NCBI GenBank assembly: GCA_022701365.1 | Contig: JAKUHH010000216.1 | Coordinates: forward strand, 1-64,000 | Direction of reading: 5' to 3' | From: Mycocentrospora acerina | Lineage: Eukaryota; Ascomycota; Dothideomycetes; Pleosporales | DNA length: 64,000 nt | Shown: positions 46,284 through 57,587 of the stretch, one piece after another | Numbering within the stretch: the first letter of the stretch is position 1 | How the letters are laid out: each line of letters begins with the position of its first letter | Notes under the pieces: generated by a model | Database searches by the model: none | What the model was told of the DNA's origin: nothing | Seen by the model: only the letters and a program-made list of their open reading frames with translations | Position numbers and translations under genes: made by a program

Positions 46284-47579
46284 TTAGTATCGCGCGTCCA
46301 TGTCCTCCAAATCAGCCTCTTCTTCCGAGCTGTCGGCAGTTTGACCATCAACGCTTCCATTCAGTTGTCGCATCTGCTCCGTCGTCAACTCGACCACTGC
46401 CGGTGCATATTCGCCCAATTCGTCGTCTTCGTCTGCTCCATTCATGTCCATTTCGACTTGCTCGCCATCCTCAAGTTCAAGCATTCCGCGCTTCACATAC
46501 GACTCATCAAACTCCCAGCCGAATTCTTTTTGAAGATAGTCCTGCAAATCTTCAAATTCATCGACTAGATCGGCCTTCCATCTACCATGGAATTCGTCCA
46601 GACCCTTTCGAAATGTTCTGAACAGAGGCTTTAGAAAGCCCCCACCCACTTCATTCAGATCGAATAGCTCTGATTCAACATCGGCACAATGAACGAGTTG
46701 AATACGCAGAATCTTCAGGAGATCGAGGAACAAATGGCAACGTTCTTTGACCGCATTTCGACAGGTAAACAGCAGTCGCAGCAAGCGCTTCCATTGCTCG
46801 AGACAGGAATTATTATTCAGCGTCAGAACCATCAAAAAGGCAAACTGCAGCTCGCCCAACACCTCCAACTCACGGGCTTGCTTATCCTTAGCCTGGCAAT
46901 GATTTTCAATAAGATCCCCCAAAAACCAAGATCGATCTTGTGCGGCTTCGGTTCGTTCTCTTCCCGTAGCCCCATCCCTCCACGTTCGTTTCAAGTCGAT
47001 TGGAAGAAACGTGAGCTCTTTTTCTGGATGCAACGTGCTGTTGGCCAGCTCCAGGCCTGGTATTTGCTCCAGATCCTGTGTAGCCGAAGACGCCGATGTA
47101 AGACTCCAGTGGTCTGGGTTGAGCCCGCAGATCCGAGAGAGCAGGGTTGGCGAGATGCGTGATGTGAGTAGGCTCCAATCTGTTGATTCCTCTGTCCAGC
47201 CATCTTCGTCTCCAGAATCGCCTTCTTGCACAGATTGCCGATATGGCGTCAGGCCATCCTTCCATATACTTCCCAGATTTGCTTTCCATTTGAGTAGTTC
47301 TGTCTGTGAAGTTTCGGCGACTAAATCCTCGGTTTCGTTCTCCCACCTTTTGACCAAGATTTGAGGTGCTCCTGTTCCGGGAGTGATGTAAAACCAAGCG
47401 CCCTGTCTCACAGCGAGTGCGCTGTTGCTTGCAGCGAAGACGAAATGCAGCCCTGGGGGAAGGTTTTTGACTCCATGAAAGCGTGGTGATGTTGTAAATG
47501 AGAGTAGATCAATGCCAGCAAGTGCGCCTGGCGGAAGGTCCAACAGCAGTATGCAATTGTCTGTTGTCGCGGGAGTCAT
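46284..47579 (-). CDS. AAR2: AAR2 splicing factor (U5 snRNP assembly)
   Basis: A single exon, 431 aa from the methionine of MTPATTDNCILLLDLPPG. An in-frame methionine 33 codons upstream exists, but that stretch does not look like Aar2. The N-terminal domain has GIDLLSFTTSPRFHGVKNLPPGLHF, the hallmark of AAR2. The C-terminal helical domain is present (RTWRDGATGRERTEAAQDRSWFLGDLI ... GELQFAFLMVLTLNNNSCLEQWKRLLRLLFTCR), and the tail is acidic. Aar2 binds Prp8 in the cytoplasm and holds it before Brr2 joins the mature U5 snRNP. Length exceeds yeast Aar2 (355 aa), as is usual in filamentous fungi because of the acidic tail. Divergent from SNF8. Confidence 0.9.
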   Translation of the reverse strand: MTPATTDNCILLLDLPPGALAGIDLLSFTTSPRFHGVKNLPPGLHFVFAASNSALAVRQGAWFYITPGTGAPQILVKRWENETEDLVAETSQTELLKWKANLGSIWKDGLTPYRQSVQEGDSGDEDGWTEESTDWSLLTSRISPTLLSRICGLNPDHWSLTSASSATQDLEQIPGLELANSTLHPEKELTFLPIDLKRTWRDGATGRERTEAAQDRSWFLGDLIENHCQAKDKQARELEVLGELQFAFLMVLTLNNNSCLEQWKRLLRLLFTCRNAVKERCHLFLDLLKILRIQLVHCADVESELFDLNEVGGGFLKPLFRTFRKGLDEFHGRWKADLVDEFEDLQDYLQKEFGWEFDESYVKRGMLELEDGEQVEMDMNGADEDDELGEYAPAVVELTTEQMRQLNGSVDGQTADSSEEEADLEDMDARY

Positions 47580-48183
47580 CCTGGAGCCGTAGAACAGCTC
47601 TTCAAAGAGCGTGTTTCGCAGAATTTTGAGGAAGTGTTTCCGCAAAACTCGAGTTGAGAAATGATACTGGAATCCCAAAACGGCAAGGCGTCGGGGTGTT
47701 TCAGCACGTGCAGCCGAAGCCTGGGACGATCAAGATGATATTTTGGTTGTAGCGTAGCGATGGTGAGAGAGGAGAAGGATAGAGGGGGATGTTTCTTCCA
47801 TCTTCTTCGGCATGCGCGACAGTCTAGGCCCGTCCCACCACAGCGGAAGACGTCGTCTGGCGGCCAGACGAGCCACGAGCTTGGTGATGTGGGAACATGG
47901 CCGATGCAGCACCGCGGGGCGCTCCACGTCATTGGACCAGCTACTCGGCCATGCGCGCCCTCCAGTCGCGTTTATGTTGTTGATGAGCTGGCGGGAACTG
48001 GACGACTCCCAAAGAGCATAGCATTGTATATACAAGCATTCTGTCGTCTGGTCAGCCCTTGAACGCAATACATTATTCCCAAGTGTACATAGCCCACCTA
48101 GGTCTACCACTACTACCACTACCACTGCCACTACCACTGCCACTACCACTGCCACTACCACTACTACTACCACCACCACCACC
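47580..48183. promoter_or_regulatory. Divergent promoter of AAR2 and SNF8
   Basis: 604 bp between start codons. It contains an inverted CCAAT box (ATTGG, 47931-47935). The last 80 bases are a CCA/CTA-rich simple repeat leading into the SNF8 start. Confidence 0.6.
48103..48183. repeat. CTACCACTGCCA-type simple repeat in the SNF8 leader
   Basis: Tandem CTACCA/CTGCCA units ending in ACCACCACCACC directly before the ATG at 48184. It creates meaningless Val-rich and Pro/Leu-rich frames on both strands. Confidence 0.9.
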
Positions 48184-49059
48184 ATGGACCGCCGTCGCAC
48201 CCCCGGCCTCTCCTCTCTCTCCTCGTCGCGCCTCGAATCGCACCACTACACCACGCACGGCGCCACGCTCCGCGCCCGCTCCGCGCAGTCCCTCGAAACC
48301 CAGCTCTCCGTGTTCCAATCGCTACTGCACAACTTCGCCCTCACCCACTCCAAGGACATCCGTGCAAACCCCGCCTTCCGCGCTGAATTTGCCCGCATGT
48401 GCACCGCCCTCAACATTGACTTCCTCGCCTCGTCGTATCACAAAGACAGCAATAGCAGCGGCGGCAGCAGCAGCAGCGCCTCCAAGGCCAACGGCATCGC
48501 GGCAAGCGGGGAAAGCATATGGGCGCAGCTCCTCGGCGGGTCTGTCAACGACTTTTACTTCAACCTCGGCGTGCTCATTGTCGAAGAATGCCGTGCCACG
48601 CGCTCCGAGAACGGTGGCCTCATCTCCCTCACCGACCTGCGCCTCCGCATTGCAAAGTCGCAGCGTATAGGCGGCAGCATGCAGGTCAGTGACGACGACA
48701 TTACGCGCGCCGTGTCCTCTCTTGCCCCGCTCGGCTCCTGTTTTAGCATCATGAAGATTGGACATCGGAGCTTGATACGCAGTGTGCCCAAGGAGTTGAA
48801 CACGGACCAGAGCACCGTGCTTGAGGCGATACAGGTCCTGGGCTATGTCACCGTGTCCATGTTGCAGTTGAATCTGGCCTGGGAGAGGCCGAGGGCGCAT
48901 GCTGTCGTCGAGGATCTCATGGCCGATAGTCTGGTGTGGGTGGATGTGCAGGCGGGGGAGAGCGAGTATTGGAGTCCTGCCTTCATCACGGCGGCTGGAA
49001 ATGGTGGTGGTGGTGGTGGTGGTGGTGGTGGTGGTGGTGGTAGCAGTGGCAGCGCCTGA
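48184..49059 (+). CDS. SNF8: ESCRT-II subunit SNF8/VPS22 (EAP30)
   Basis: A single exon, 291 aa. The N-terminal half matches the EAP30 helical region: LETQLSVFQSLLHNFALTHSKDIRANPAFRAEFARMC is the conserved helical hairpin, and WAQLLGGSVNDFYFNLGVLIVEECRATR leads into the first winged helix. The second winged helix includes TVLEAIQVLGYVTVSMLQLNLAWERPRAHAVVEDLMADSLVWVD. ESCRT-II on endosomes links ESCRT-I to ESCRT-III in multivesicular-body sorting. Compared with yeast (233 aa) and human (258 aa) it has a Ser/Gly insert near residues 90-105 and a C-terminal run of about 13 glycines encoded by GGT repeats (49003-49042), then SSGSA. The Gly tail is probably a local repeat expansion. Confidence 0.93.
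   Translation: MDRRRTPGLSSLSSSRLESHHYTTHGATLRARSAQSLETQLSVFQSLLHNFALTHSKDIRANPAFRAEFARMCTALNIDFLASSYHKDSNSSGGSSSSASKANGIAASGESIWAQLLGGSVNDFYFNLGVLIVEECRATRSENGGLISLTDLRLRIAKSQRIGGSMQVSDDDITRAVSSLAPLGSCFSIMKIGHRSLIRSVPKELNTDQSTVLEAIQVLGYVTVSMLQLNLAWERPRAHAVVEDLMADSLVWVDVQAGESEYWSPAFITAAGNGGGGGGGGGGGGGSSGSA
49003..49042. repeat. (GGT)n trinucleotide run encoding the SNF8 poly-Gly tail
   Basis: About thirteen GGT codons at the very end of the reading frame. Confidence 0.9.
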
Positions 49060-49422
49060 GTCGGTGACCCAGAGCACCTCTAGTACATGGAACGAGAGGA
49101 CTGATTGATTATGATACCCGGCATCTACGCCATTAACTATGGACAACACTACGAAGAAACAAAGCAACCAATTTGCTGCATATCCACTACTTCATTCGTG
49201 TCTATCAAACACCCTCGTACATGCTGTGCATGCAGGCCAACCCATGGCAGCTTTCTTGACAAACTCTTGATCATATACTTTTTCCATTGATGCACTCACT
49301 CTACTCGTAATCATGATCAAATCGCATTCCCATGAGACCCAAAAATGTAGTCCCATTTGTCAAACCATATTCGCCGCCCATGAACCTACACTTAGCCGGG
49401 AACTCAAGCATGTGCTCTACCT
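49060..49422. other. Convergent 3' flank of SNF8 and eIF3c
   Basis: Only 3' untranslated sequence is expected here; no gene is visible. Confidence 0.5.
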
Positions 49423-52400
49423 CTAGGCCTGGATAGCTCGCCCCAGAGCACCGCCTGTGAACTGCTGATTCCTTCCTCCCCTTGGGCCACCCTCGCCTCC
49501 GCCACGGCCGCCTCCTCGTCCTCCGCGGCCACCTCGTCCACCGCCACGGCCACCTCGACCACCTTGCCTCTCGAATGCGTTCGCTGTGCCTTGTGTGCGC
49601 TGTTCAAGTGTCTTCTCGTTCGACTCGATGAGCCCTGATGCCTTGTCTGACAAGCTGAGCGCGAGCGTCTGGAGTCTCGATAGCTCAACACCCTTCCTGA
49701 AAATAATGGCAGAGTTGACTTGGTCCAGGGCGGCGCCAAGCTCCTCGTGCGAGATCATCTTGGACACAACTGCCGAGACCTTGCGCTCCGAGAGCTCAAA
49801 CATGCTCGCCAGTGTCGAAACAGCAAGTGTATCGTAGTATGGAGCGTACGTGAACAGGTATGTACGGAGACCCTCTTCCTGGATCTGGGCGGACAGCATC
49901 TCCTGAATCTGTTCCGCGTTGGCCATGAGCTCCCAGATCTTGATCGAGTTGATGAACTCGGCAGCCTTCTTCCACTCGCCGGCAGACAGCGCCTTGGAAG
50001 CCTGCATGACGTGGTCGCGCGTGTTCTCTGGCGGGCCGGTGAAGATTTGTCGCTCATGGTACTCCAAGAGACGGCGGTAGGTCTTGCTGATGACGCGCTT
50101 CCTGAGGTCAGGCGACGAGCCGAGCTGTGCAAGGAGGGGAATCTCGAGCAACATGGAGCACGTCAGGTAGACACATTCGAGCAACTCAAGGTTGATGTGG
50201 AGGTGGAAGGGAAGTTGTCGCTGCCTCTCAAGACGCTCTTGCTCAGGCGAGATCTGCGAGTATCGCTGCATTTGCAGACCCTGTGCGAGCAACTCCTTCT
50301 GCCTGTTGCTACCGCAAATTTCTTGAAGTGAAGTCTGCGCCTCGTACACCAAGCCAGCGCGGAAGGCGCAGAGACCGACCTGTACAAGCGATCGGTTGAA
50401 GAGAATCTGCGTGTTGACGTCAAAGTTGCTGATGGTCTCCTGCAAGTGGGACATGAGCATCATGTCACGGGCCTTGTAGTACTGGTCGTGCAGAGCCAGG
50501 AAGTAAATCTGGCACAGCATCGCCCGGGCACGGATGATGCCCTCACTGTACTGGAACAGGTATGTGCAAAGCGTCTGGACGAGCGAGGAGGTGTCGTTGG
50601 CAATGGCACGGGGAGTGATGGCAGAGTCGAGGTTCTCGGGCAGAGACTTCCAGGTGTTGGACTCGAGGATAGTAACGACTTGCGAGGGCTAGGAAGATTA
50701 GCTATGCACTGGCAAGGGGTGAGAAAACAAAAAGAGTGGCTTTGTTGTGCATACCTTGAAGTAGACGTGCTCCAGTCTCCGCATGACGATGCGGTTGATG
50801 GGGTCTTGTGGGAATTCGAGGCTGGCAATCTGCTTCAGGCTCTCGACGTAGATCAGGGTGCGGACAAGCTGCGAGTACAGCAGGCCCTCGTCGGCCAGAC
50901 GCTCCACATACTCGGCCGTGTGGGGGTCAATGTGCTGGAGCGAGCGGGTCAGCTCGTCGTCGAGCCTTTCGACAAACGACACGATGCTTCCAGGAACGCG
51001 GAATGTCTCCTCGGGTGTGATGTTGGGCAGCTTCTCGTCGTCCTCCCACTCCTCGGCGTTCTCGACGACGACGATTTCCTTGGTGGCCTCGAGGATCTGC
51101 AGAAGCTTGCCAAGTTCTTGGTCGGCACTGGCAAAGCAGTCAGTGGTGGTTCAGTCGAGAGGTGCTAAGGAGGGAGGGGAAAATCTGATATAGAGCTGTG
51201 AAGAAATGATATAAGAGACAAAACTATAAAAAGAAAACTTACAGCTTCCACTGCTCCTGGGTCATGTGGCTGGCAGTGCCAGAGGTCAGGTCGAAGCGCG
51301 TCGAGACGAGGGTGAGGAGCACGCGGACGCGCTGGTAGTCGTTGATGGCCACGTCGTACAGCTTCTCGAGCGTGCGGATGTGCTCGAGCCTGTCCGTGTT
51401 CTTGCGGCCACGCTGCTCGACAATGGCGCGCAGCTGCTTGAGGATGCCCTCGGGCGTGTACAGCACAGCCTTGCCACCGGCACCGACAGTGACGAAACCG
51501 TCGTCGTTGGCGTCGTCGGCCAGGTCGGCGCTGAGCGAAGGGATCTTGGACTTCTTCTTCTTCTCCTTGGGCGCCTGCTCGACCTCGTCGGCCTCGCGCA
51601 TGAAGTCGTCCTTATTGGCCCGGTAGGCGTCGATATCGCGCTGGTAGTCGCGGTTGTGCTTCTTGACCTTCTGGCGCACGGCGTTGAAGCCGCGCGTGTT
51701 GACGGCGTTCATCTTCTTGGGCGTGACCTTTTGCTTCTCGTGCGTCTCGAGGACAATCGTCTCCAGGTCGGCAATGGCCTGGATGTACGTCTTGGGCACG
51801 CGGCCATCGTTTTGCTTGATGAGCGTGGGCACCTGGCGGTTGAGCTTGTCGAACTCTGCGGGCGGTTAGCATTTGTCCATTCATTTGCTCGGTCTTGGTA
51901 TGTGTGTGTGTGGGTGGGTGGGAGTGTATATACACATGTATACATCATGTATATAATATGCATAGAAATGCGTATATATGTATATACATGTGTATATATG
52001 TTTGTTTGTGTGTATGTGTGTGTATGTGTATATGTGCATATGGGTGTATGCATGCGCCCCGCCTCGACAAGTCCCGTCGTCGTCGTCGTCGTCGCGGGGA
52101 AGAGGCACGGCACACCACAACACGACACAACAGAACAGGAAAGACGTACGGTCCGAGATGACGGCCCAGTCGTTAATCTTCTGCGCATTCTCAATCTGCT
52201 TCACCGTCGCCTCGAGCTCGTCGAAGCGCTTGTCCTTGGCGCTCTTCAGCACCTTTGTGTCCTCCGTCTCGGAGCCGCTCTCGCTGTCGCTGTCGGCGTC
52301 CTTCAAGAAACGGTTTGCGCCCGTCTCAGACCCCGACGACGAGTCGCTGTCGTCCGAGTCGTCGGCGTCCGAGTCGTTCTCGGAGCTCTCCTGCTCAGAG

Positions 52401-52477
52401 TCGTCGGCGTTGGAGTACAGCTCCTCCTCGCTCGACTCGTCCGACGAGCTGTCGCTGGCGGCAAAGAATCGCGACAT
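49423..52477 (-). CDS. NIP1: Translation initiation factor eIF3 subunit c (NIP1)
   Basis: Four exons: 52150-52477, 51243-51855, 50755-51127, 49423-50688; introns of 294, 115 and 66 bp; 859 aa. The start MSRFFAASDSSSDESSEEE is the typical eIF3c opening, followed by the acidic Ser/Asp region that contacts eIF1 and eIF5. The core eIF3c_N part includes KINDWAVISD, joined by splicing to FDKLNRQVPTLIKQNDGRVPK. A C-terminal PCI domain occupies about residues 590-770 (ISPEQERLERQRQLPFHLHINLELLE ... ISHEELGAALDQVNSAIIFRKG). The protein ends in RGG repeats. eIF3c scaffolds eIF3 on the 40S subunit and helps recruit the initiator tRNA complex. The frame stays open across all three introns, which supports the gene model. 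Confidence 0.95.
51896..52062. repeat. TATATG/TGTGTA microsatellite within eIF3c intron 1
   Basis: Alternating TGTG and TATATG tracts fill most of the 294-bp intron (51856-52149), which is much larger than the other introns here. An accidental open frame runs across it on the plus strand. Confidence 0.8.
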
Positions 52478-53463
52478 GGCTGCGGCTGCGGTGCTCGAGA
52501 GTCGTGCTTGCCGGAGGGTTGCGTGTGCGTGTGGGTGGCGGGCGCCGTAGGGGGGGTTGCAGGTCTGGCGCGGGTGGTGAGAGTCTCCCAGGTTCAGCGT
52601 CAAGTCTTGGCACGAGCGAAATTCATGGTGGGTGGTGGGATGCTCGCGCACGCACGGACTTCACGTGCGGGGCAATTCACGTTGGCGGCCTGGCCGCCAT
52701 GCCATGGCTTGACAGGTCAAGTCTGCGTCTGCATCTGCATGTGCATCTACATGTGCATCTACGTCTACATCTACATCCATCCACATGTACATGTACATGT
52801 ACGGCTACATGTCGAGAGCAACGTCTTCATTCTTCGCCAAAGAATGCCGTCGTCCTTGCTCCAGCACCACCACACCACCACGCCACCCAACCTCGAGCAG
52901 ACGCTAACGCACAGTGTTTGTATGAATGCTACCAAAGTACATGCGTCTCCCGCCAACAGCAACCCTGCTACCTGCCAACCAAGTGCTCTGGGGGAAACAA
53001 AGGGGCCACGACGCTCGTCACGTCTCAGACACACCGTCGTATCGAAAAACACCATTGACTCATCCTGCCATGCTGAATCAAACACGACGTAATCCATGTC
53101 CTTTGTCGCTTCACGCATTCCTTTGACTCATCCTGCCATGACCAATCGTAGACTGCAACAGCCACGTCTGCCTAGACTATGACTCTGCGTCACGGCGCTT
53201 GTGCCAGAAGATGATGCAATCTGACAAGACCCGTGTTGCAATTCCCATCCGTCTTCCCTAGCACAGTCATGGCCTTGCTCTGCAGCCATCGACGACATCA
53301 CATCTTGTCCAAGCCTGCTTGGCCACGAGGAACATGGAGGCGTCGAGGAGAACGCACAACGCCAAGCCTGGCCGACTGTCCATCCCCCCTCCGCAGTCCG
53401 AAATGTCGCCGTCACATACCCCAGTCGGCCAAAGCAACAATCCAAAATCATAATCTATCCCAA
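52478..53463. promoter_or_regulatory. eIF3c upstream region and YAK1 3' flank
   Basis: Contains a CATCTACATGTG-type repeat at 52721-52812 (poly ACATGT/GCATCT) and a CCAAT box at 53142-53146. There is no gene in either strand that I can support; long open frames here are produced by the repeat. Confidence 0.55.
52721..52812. repeat. GCATCT/ACATGT simple repeat upstream of eIF3c
   Basis: Six-base units TCTGCA/TCTACA/TGTACA in tandem, ending CATGTACATGTACATG. Confidence 0.85.
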
Positions 53464-56425
53464 TCATTGCCAGTGCGTTTGATTCATGAAACCTTCCTCG
53501 AGTGTTCGATCTTCAAGGTTACGAACAAAATTTTGATTCCTGGCAGAGTTTCCTGCTCGGGACCCGCGTCGCCTGGCACTGCTGGCACTCTCCGGTGCAC
53601 CATCTGGAGGCGGGGGGTAGTACGCCGGCGACGGCTGTAACCGGATAGGCGCGTTTGGATCCAGGTGACTAATTACCCTCTGCAGTGCCTGGGGTATGCC
53701 AGACTGCTGTTGATCCATGGTCGTCGCGCGTTGTCTCCCCGCACGTGTTGTGGCCTGGGCATAGAGATTCTGGGGCTGGTTGTACTGCCGAGGTTGCTGT
53801 GGTTGCATGACGGGCATTTGCTGGCCGTAAGATGCAACCTGGGCAGGATAGGGCGGTGGAGCTCCCTGATGGTTTGGGCCATACATGTTGTTGTACATGT
53901 TGGGCTGAGCATGCGGACCTTGAGCAGCATATTGGTTCATCTGCATGTTGGCGTATGCAGCAGTCTGAGCTGCTTGAGCTTGCTGTGCCGCAACCGCTTG
54001 TTGCTGGGCCTGTTGACGTTGTCTGCTCATTCCCTCGAATCGCTGTTGCTCCTGTACTCCGGGCGCAGGCGACCTGCTCGAACTTGCCTTCATTGTCATG
54101 GGGGGCACAAATGGGCCAGTGAACTTTGCTTGTGTAATAAAGGGATGCAGCTTTGCCTGGGCCGGGGTCCATCGTTCGAGAGGGTTGAGATTCAGCAATC
54201 CTTGCGCAAAGTCAATAAAAGCAGCCCGATTGCCCATTTCTATAAGACGTTAGCCGCGCACTCTACACTCCCTGGTGCGAATCACTTGCCTCGATCGATC
54301 TCGTTTTGCTTCATGTTTTTCCTCGGCATAGGATAGTTCTTGATGATGTCCGGGAGCGTGGTAGCAGAAAAGTATTTCTTGCTAGGCTGTTCCTTGGTAC
54401 CATGCTCGCTGGAGTACTGACCCATGGACTTTAGTCGATAGTTCTTTCGGCCAAACTCGTCCTGCGTCTTCTCGAAGAATTCGCCTGATTGCTTGCCCAT
54501 TTCCAGCATCCAATGCGGCGCCAACCCGAGCATTTCGGTTATCCTTGAAACTTGATTGTACTCTGATGATCCTGGGAATAGCGGCAGCCCAAGGAACAGC
54601 TCCACGACAATGCAGCCCAGCGACCACATATCAATCGCCGCGGAATACCTATGCGTGTTAGCAGTGTGGAGAGAGCCGTGACTCGAGAATCTTACGGTAG
54701 GCCCAATAACACTTCGGGAGATCGATAGAAGCGCGACTGGATGTACGTGTACACGGTTTGCCTTTCGTCGCACGCGGAACCAAAGTCGATGATCTTGATT
54801 ATGGGGCTCTCGAGATTCTTCAGGAGAATGTTTTCCGGTTTCAAGTCACAATGTATCAGCTTTGCCTTGCCCAACAAGGCGAGTCCGTTTATCAGCTGCT
54901 GTGCGAATACACGCACGAGCGTTGTCGAGAGTCCGCGGAACTGGTTCTGCTTGATCAACTCGTACAAGTTGACACTCAGGAGTTCAAAGACCAAGCACAA
55001 GTGTTGTCGGTGGATGAAAGTGTCCTTTAGTCGTAGCAGATGGTGATCGTCGTTTTTGTCCATTTGCTTGTTCAACTGTCTTCTTGTTAGTTGCGTTCCT
55101 AGTTGCTATTTTCTCAAAGCGCACGCACCAAGTCGAGCACTGAAACCTCCATCATGCTCTGGTTGAAGTATGCAGTCCGGTTCTTGATAACCTTTACCGC
55201 AACCACCTCTTGCGTCTTCAGATTTTGACATTTCACGACTTGACCAAAAGTACCCTGGCCCAACACATCCAGTATGAGGTACCTGTTCTTGTGTCCAGAC
55301 TCTTCTGATCCGAGGATGTCGTTGACGTAGAGAATATAGTCGCTGTCTTCGTTGTCATACCCATCGTTCTTGACACCCTTGCTCGGCTTGGTGAGCACGC
55401 GACGCGGGTTGCGCGATGATTGGTAGTTGAACTGGGAATTGCACAGCTTGTACGTGGTCGGTAGGTGCGCCGTGAGTGCTTGGAGAGGCTGTTTCATGAC
55501 ACCGTCAGCACAATTTCCCAGTCGGTCAGCGCGGTACTCACGCTGATGAAGCCGCCCTCGGGGTTGGCGCGACGAAACGGAGGCTGCTCGTTGATCTTGG
55601 GCTGCAAGTCGGCCGTACTGGTGCACTTTTCGAACTTGGGCACGGGCCCGCGCCCTATGGGCGGGAGCTGTGGGGGGTTTGGATTCGACGACGTGCGCGG
55701 TGAGCGGGCGTCCCTGTTGTAGACGGCATTCAGCTGTGCCGTGGCCGACTGCGGGTAGAAGCTCTCGGCGTTGATGTTGGACTGGATGGGCGGCAGCTGG
55801 GGCGCGTTGGGGCGAGAGGCTGCGGGGGTGCTTGTTAGCAGACAGACGGAGAGACGAACAAGCAGACGGGCAGCCAGGACAGGGCTTGTGCATTCGTGCT
55901 GGACGTACAGGGCGGGGAGTAGTAGCTGTTTGGCGGCGACATGTACGGATTGTTCCGCGTCGGGCTCTGCCGGTTGCTGTGGGGCTGCTGTGGGGTGAAG
56001 CTGGTGTATGCCTGGCCGCCCGCCTGGGTGCTGCCAGCATAGGGCGACGTGGGCGACAGGTTCATGGGCGAGTACCTGCGGGCGGCGGCGCTCTCCTCGT
56101 GCTGCAGGAACTGCTGCGAGGGCCGCGACTGGTGGCCGGACCGCGACGTGCTGTATTTGGGCTTGTAGGGGTCGACGTCCTCCATGGCCACGTCGCCGTC
56201 GCCGTCGTTGAAGTCTGGGCCGCGCGTGCTGGGGCCGGCGGGCGACTGGCGGGCAATTGAGTTTGCACGCGAGGGCGCCGTGGGCGAGGCGTAGTCGTGC
56301 TTGGGCTGCTGCGACACGCCCGCGTCTCGTTGCGCGTGCTGGGGCGTCGTCATTGTGTGCGGAGCGTAGCGCGCCTGGCGGGCAGCATCCGGCGCTTCGG
56401 GGTAGGCGGGCCACTGCTGGTCCAT
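53464..56425 (-). CDS. YAK1: Protein kinase YAK1 (DYRK family)
   Basis: Six exons: 55909-56425, 55542-55819, 55129-55488, 54696-55075, 54290-54648, 53464-54239; introns of 89, 53, 53, 47 and 50 bp; 889 aa. The last intron begins GC instead of GT (GCAAGT). Residues 1-300 are Ser/Pro/Gln-rich. Kinase domain about 336-666: glycine loop GQGTFG (342-347), VAVK lysine (364), HCDLKPEN (460-467), DFGS (482-485), and the DYRK activation loop YTYIQSRFYRSPE (494-506) whose tyrosines are self-phosphorylated in this family. The C-terminus is Gln-rich. YAK1 acts below TORC1/PKA to slow growth under nutrient and other stress. The ATG lies in GCCGCCATGG, a strong start context. Confidence 0.95.
54240..54289 (-). 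other. GC-AG intron of YAK1
   Basis: Fifty bases, starting GCAAGT and ending CTTATAG, with a GCTAAC branch-type site. Joining at these borders turns CGA G + AA into CGA GAA and restores EIDREMGNRAAF, the expected kinase sequence. No GT donor in the area keeps the frame. Confidence 0.85.
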
Positions 56426-57587
56426 GGCGGCGGCGGCGGTGGTGGTAGTAGTAGCAGTAGTGGTGGTGATGATGGTGGTGGTAGTAGCAGTGGCTGGTGG
56501 TGGTGGTGGTGGTGGCAGTAGCAGCAGCAGTAGCAGCAGTCGTGGTGGTGCGAGCGACGTCGCGGTTGCTAGCCCAGATGTTCAGCTGTGACGCACCCGG
56601 GGTTCCAGCGTTGCATGCCGATTGCGCGGCTACACGATGCACACACGCACACACACACGCAGCAGTCGTCGACGGGCACAGAGGGCGGCCGGCAGATGGC
56701 AGACGGCGACGGGCGAGGTGGGCGGAGCGTGGGCGGGGAGCGTCAAGACGTGCGCGGTGTGGGACTCGGCCGCCTGGCGACTGTGCGAGCGGGCGGGGGG
56801 TGTTGACGTGCGGTGCGCTTGGATGCTGCTGGGCTAATTGCGCGCCCGATGGCTTCGCAGGGCAGAATTCACGGCAGGCAGGCAGGCAGGGCAGGGCTGG
56901 GCTGGGCAGAGGGCAGAGCAGAGCAGAGCAGAGCAGGGCAGAGAGCAACGACGGGGTTGCTGATGTTGGTTGGCTGGCTGGCTGGCTGGCTGGCTGGCCA
57001 GTTGGTTGCTGCTTGGGTCCTCGTTCCTTGGTCTCTGCTCCTCGTTCCTTGGGCTGCCTCTCCGTTGGCTCGCCCTTTGCGGCTAGTGCGGAACCTCGTT
57101 GCTCGCTCCACCATCGACTGCTGCCCTCTCGTGCACTGCGCGAACCATTCTTTCTTTTGCCCTGCCCTTGCCCTTGGCCTCTCCCCTCCCGTATCGCTGC
57201 TGCTCCGTGAACAAGATCCACGCCCGCTTCCAGCCTTGGTCGCCGTCGCTCCCCAGCGCCCGCAGCCACTCAGCTCGCCCGCCGTGACGACGGCTGGATA
57301 CGCGCGCTGCTCAGCCTTGGCATCCACACATGGCGAGCGAGTGACAACCAGCGCCGCTGACCATGCCTGCCCGTCATCCAGCTTCAGCATCCACACGGAA
57401 ACGGCAGCAGACGATGCGTTTGGTGCTGCAAGCAAGTCATTGAGAATTAAATGCATTCGCACATACGGCAAGACTAGAAAGTCCCTGTCATCCCTGCTAT
57501 CCCTGCCACCCCTGCCCTCCATCACTACAACCCCCGCCTGTCCAAATCACCTCCCCAAGAAATTCAAACAATGCCCATCCATCCGTC
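56426..57587. promoter_or_regulatory. Long repeat-rich YAK1 leader/promoter and sidA 3' flank
   Basis: Contains three simple-repeat tracts: GGT/GTA/CAG triplets at 56426-56555, CA-rich at 56638-56663, and GCAG/GCTG-type tracts at 56874-56998 (GGCAGAGCAGAG, then GGCTGGCTGG). No coding region; the large plus-strand frames are repeat artefacts. Confidence 0.65.
56874..56998. repeat. GGCA/AGAGC/GGCT simple repeats upstream of YAK1
   Basis: Successive tracts (GGCA)n, (GCAGA)n and (GGCT)7. Confidence 0.9.

Noticed and set aside
47730..48200. Val-rich minus-strand frame
   Set aside because: Made by the CTACCA/CTGCCA repeat before SNF8.
48322..49167. 281-codon minus-strand frame opposite SNF8
   Set aside because: Shadow of SNF8; poly-Thr comes from the GGT repeat.
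51266..53092. 608-codon plus-strand frame opposite eIF3c exons and intron 1
   Set aside because: Antisense shadow of a well-supported gene, extended by GC-rich codon use and the microsatellite; no domain.
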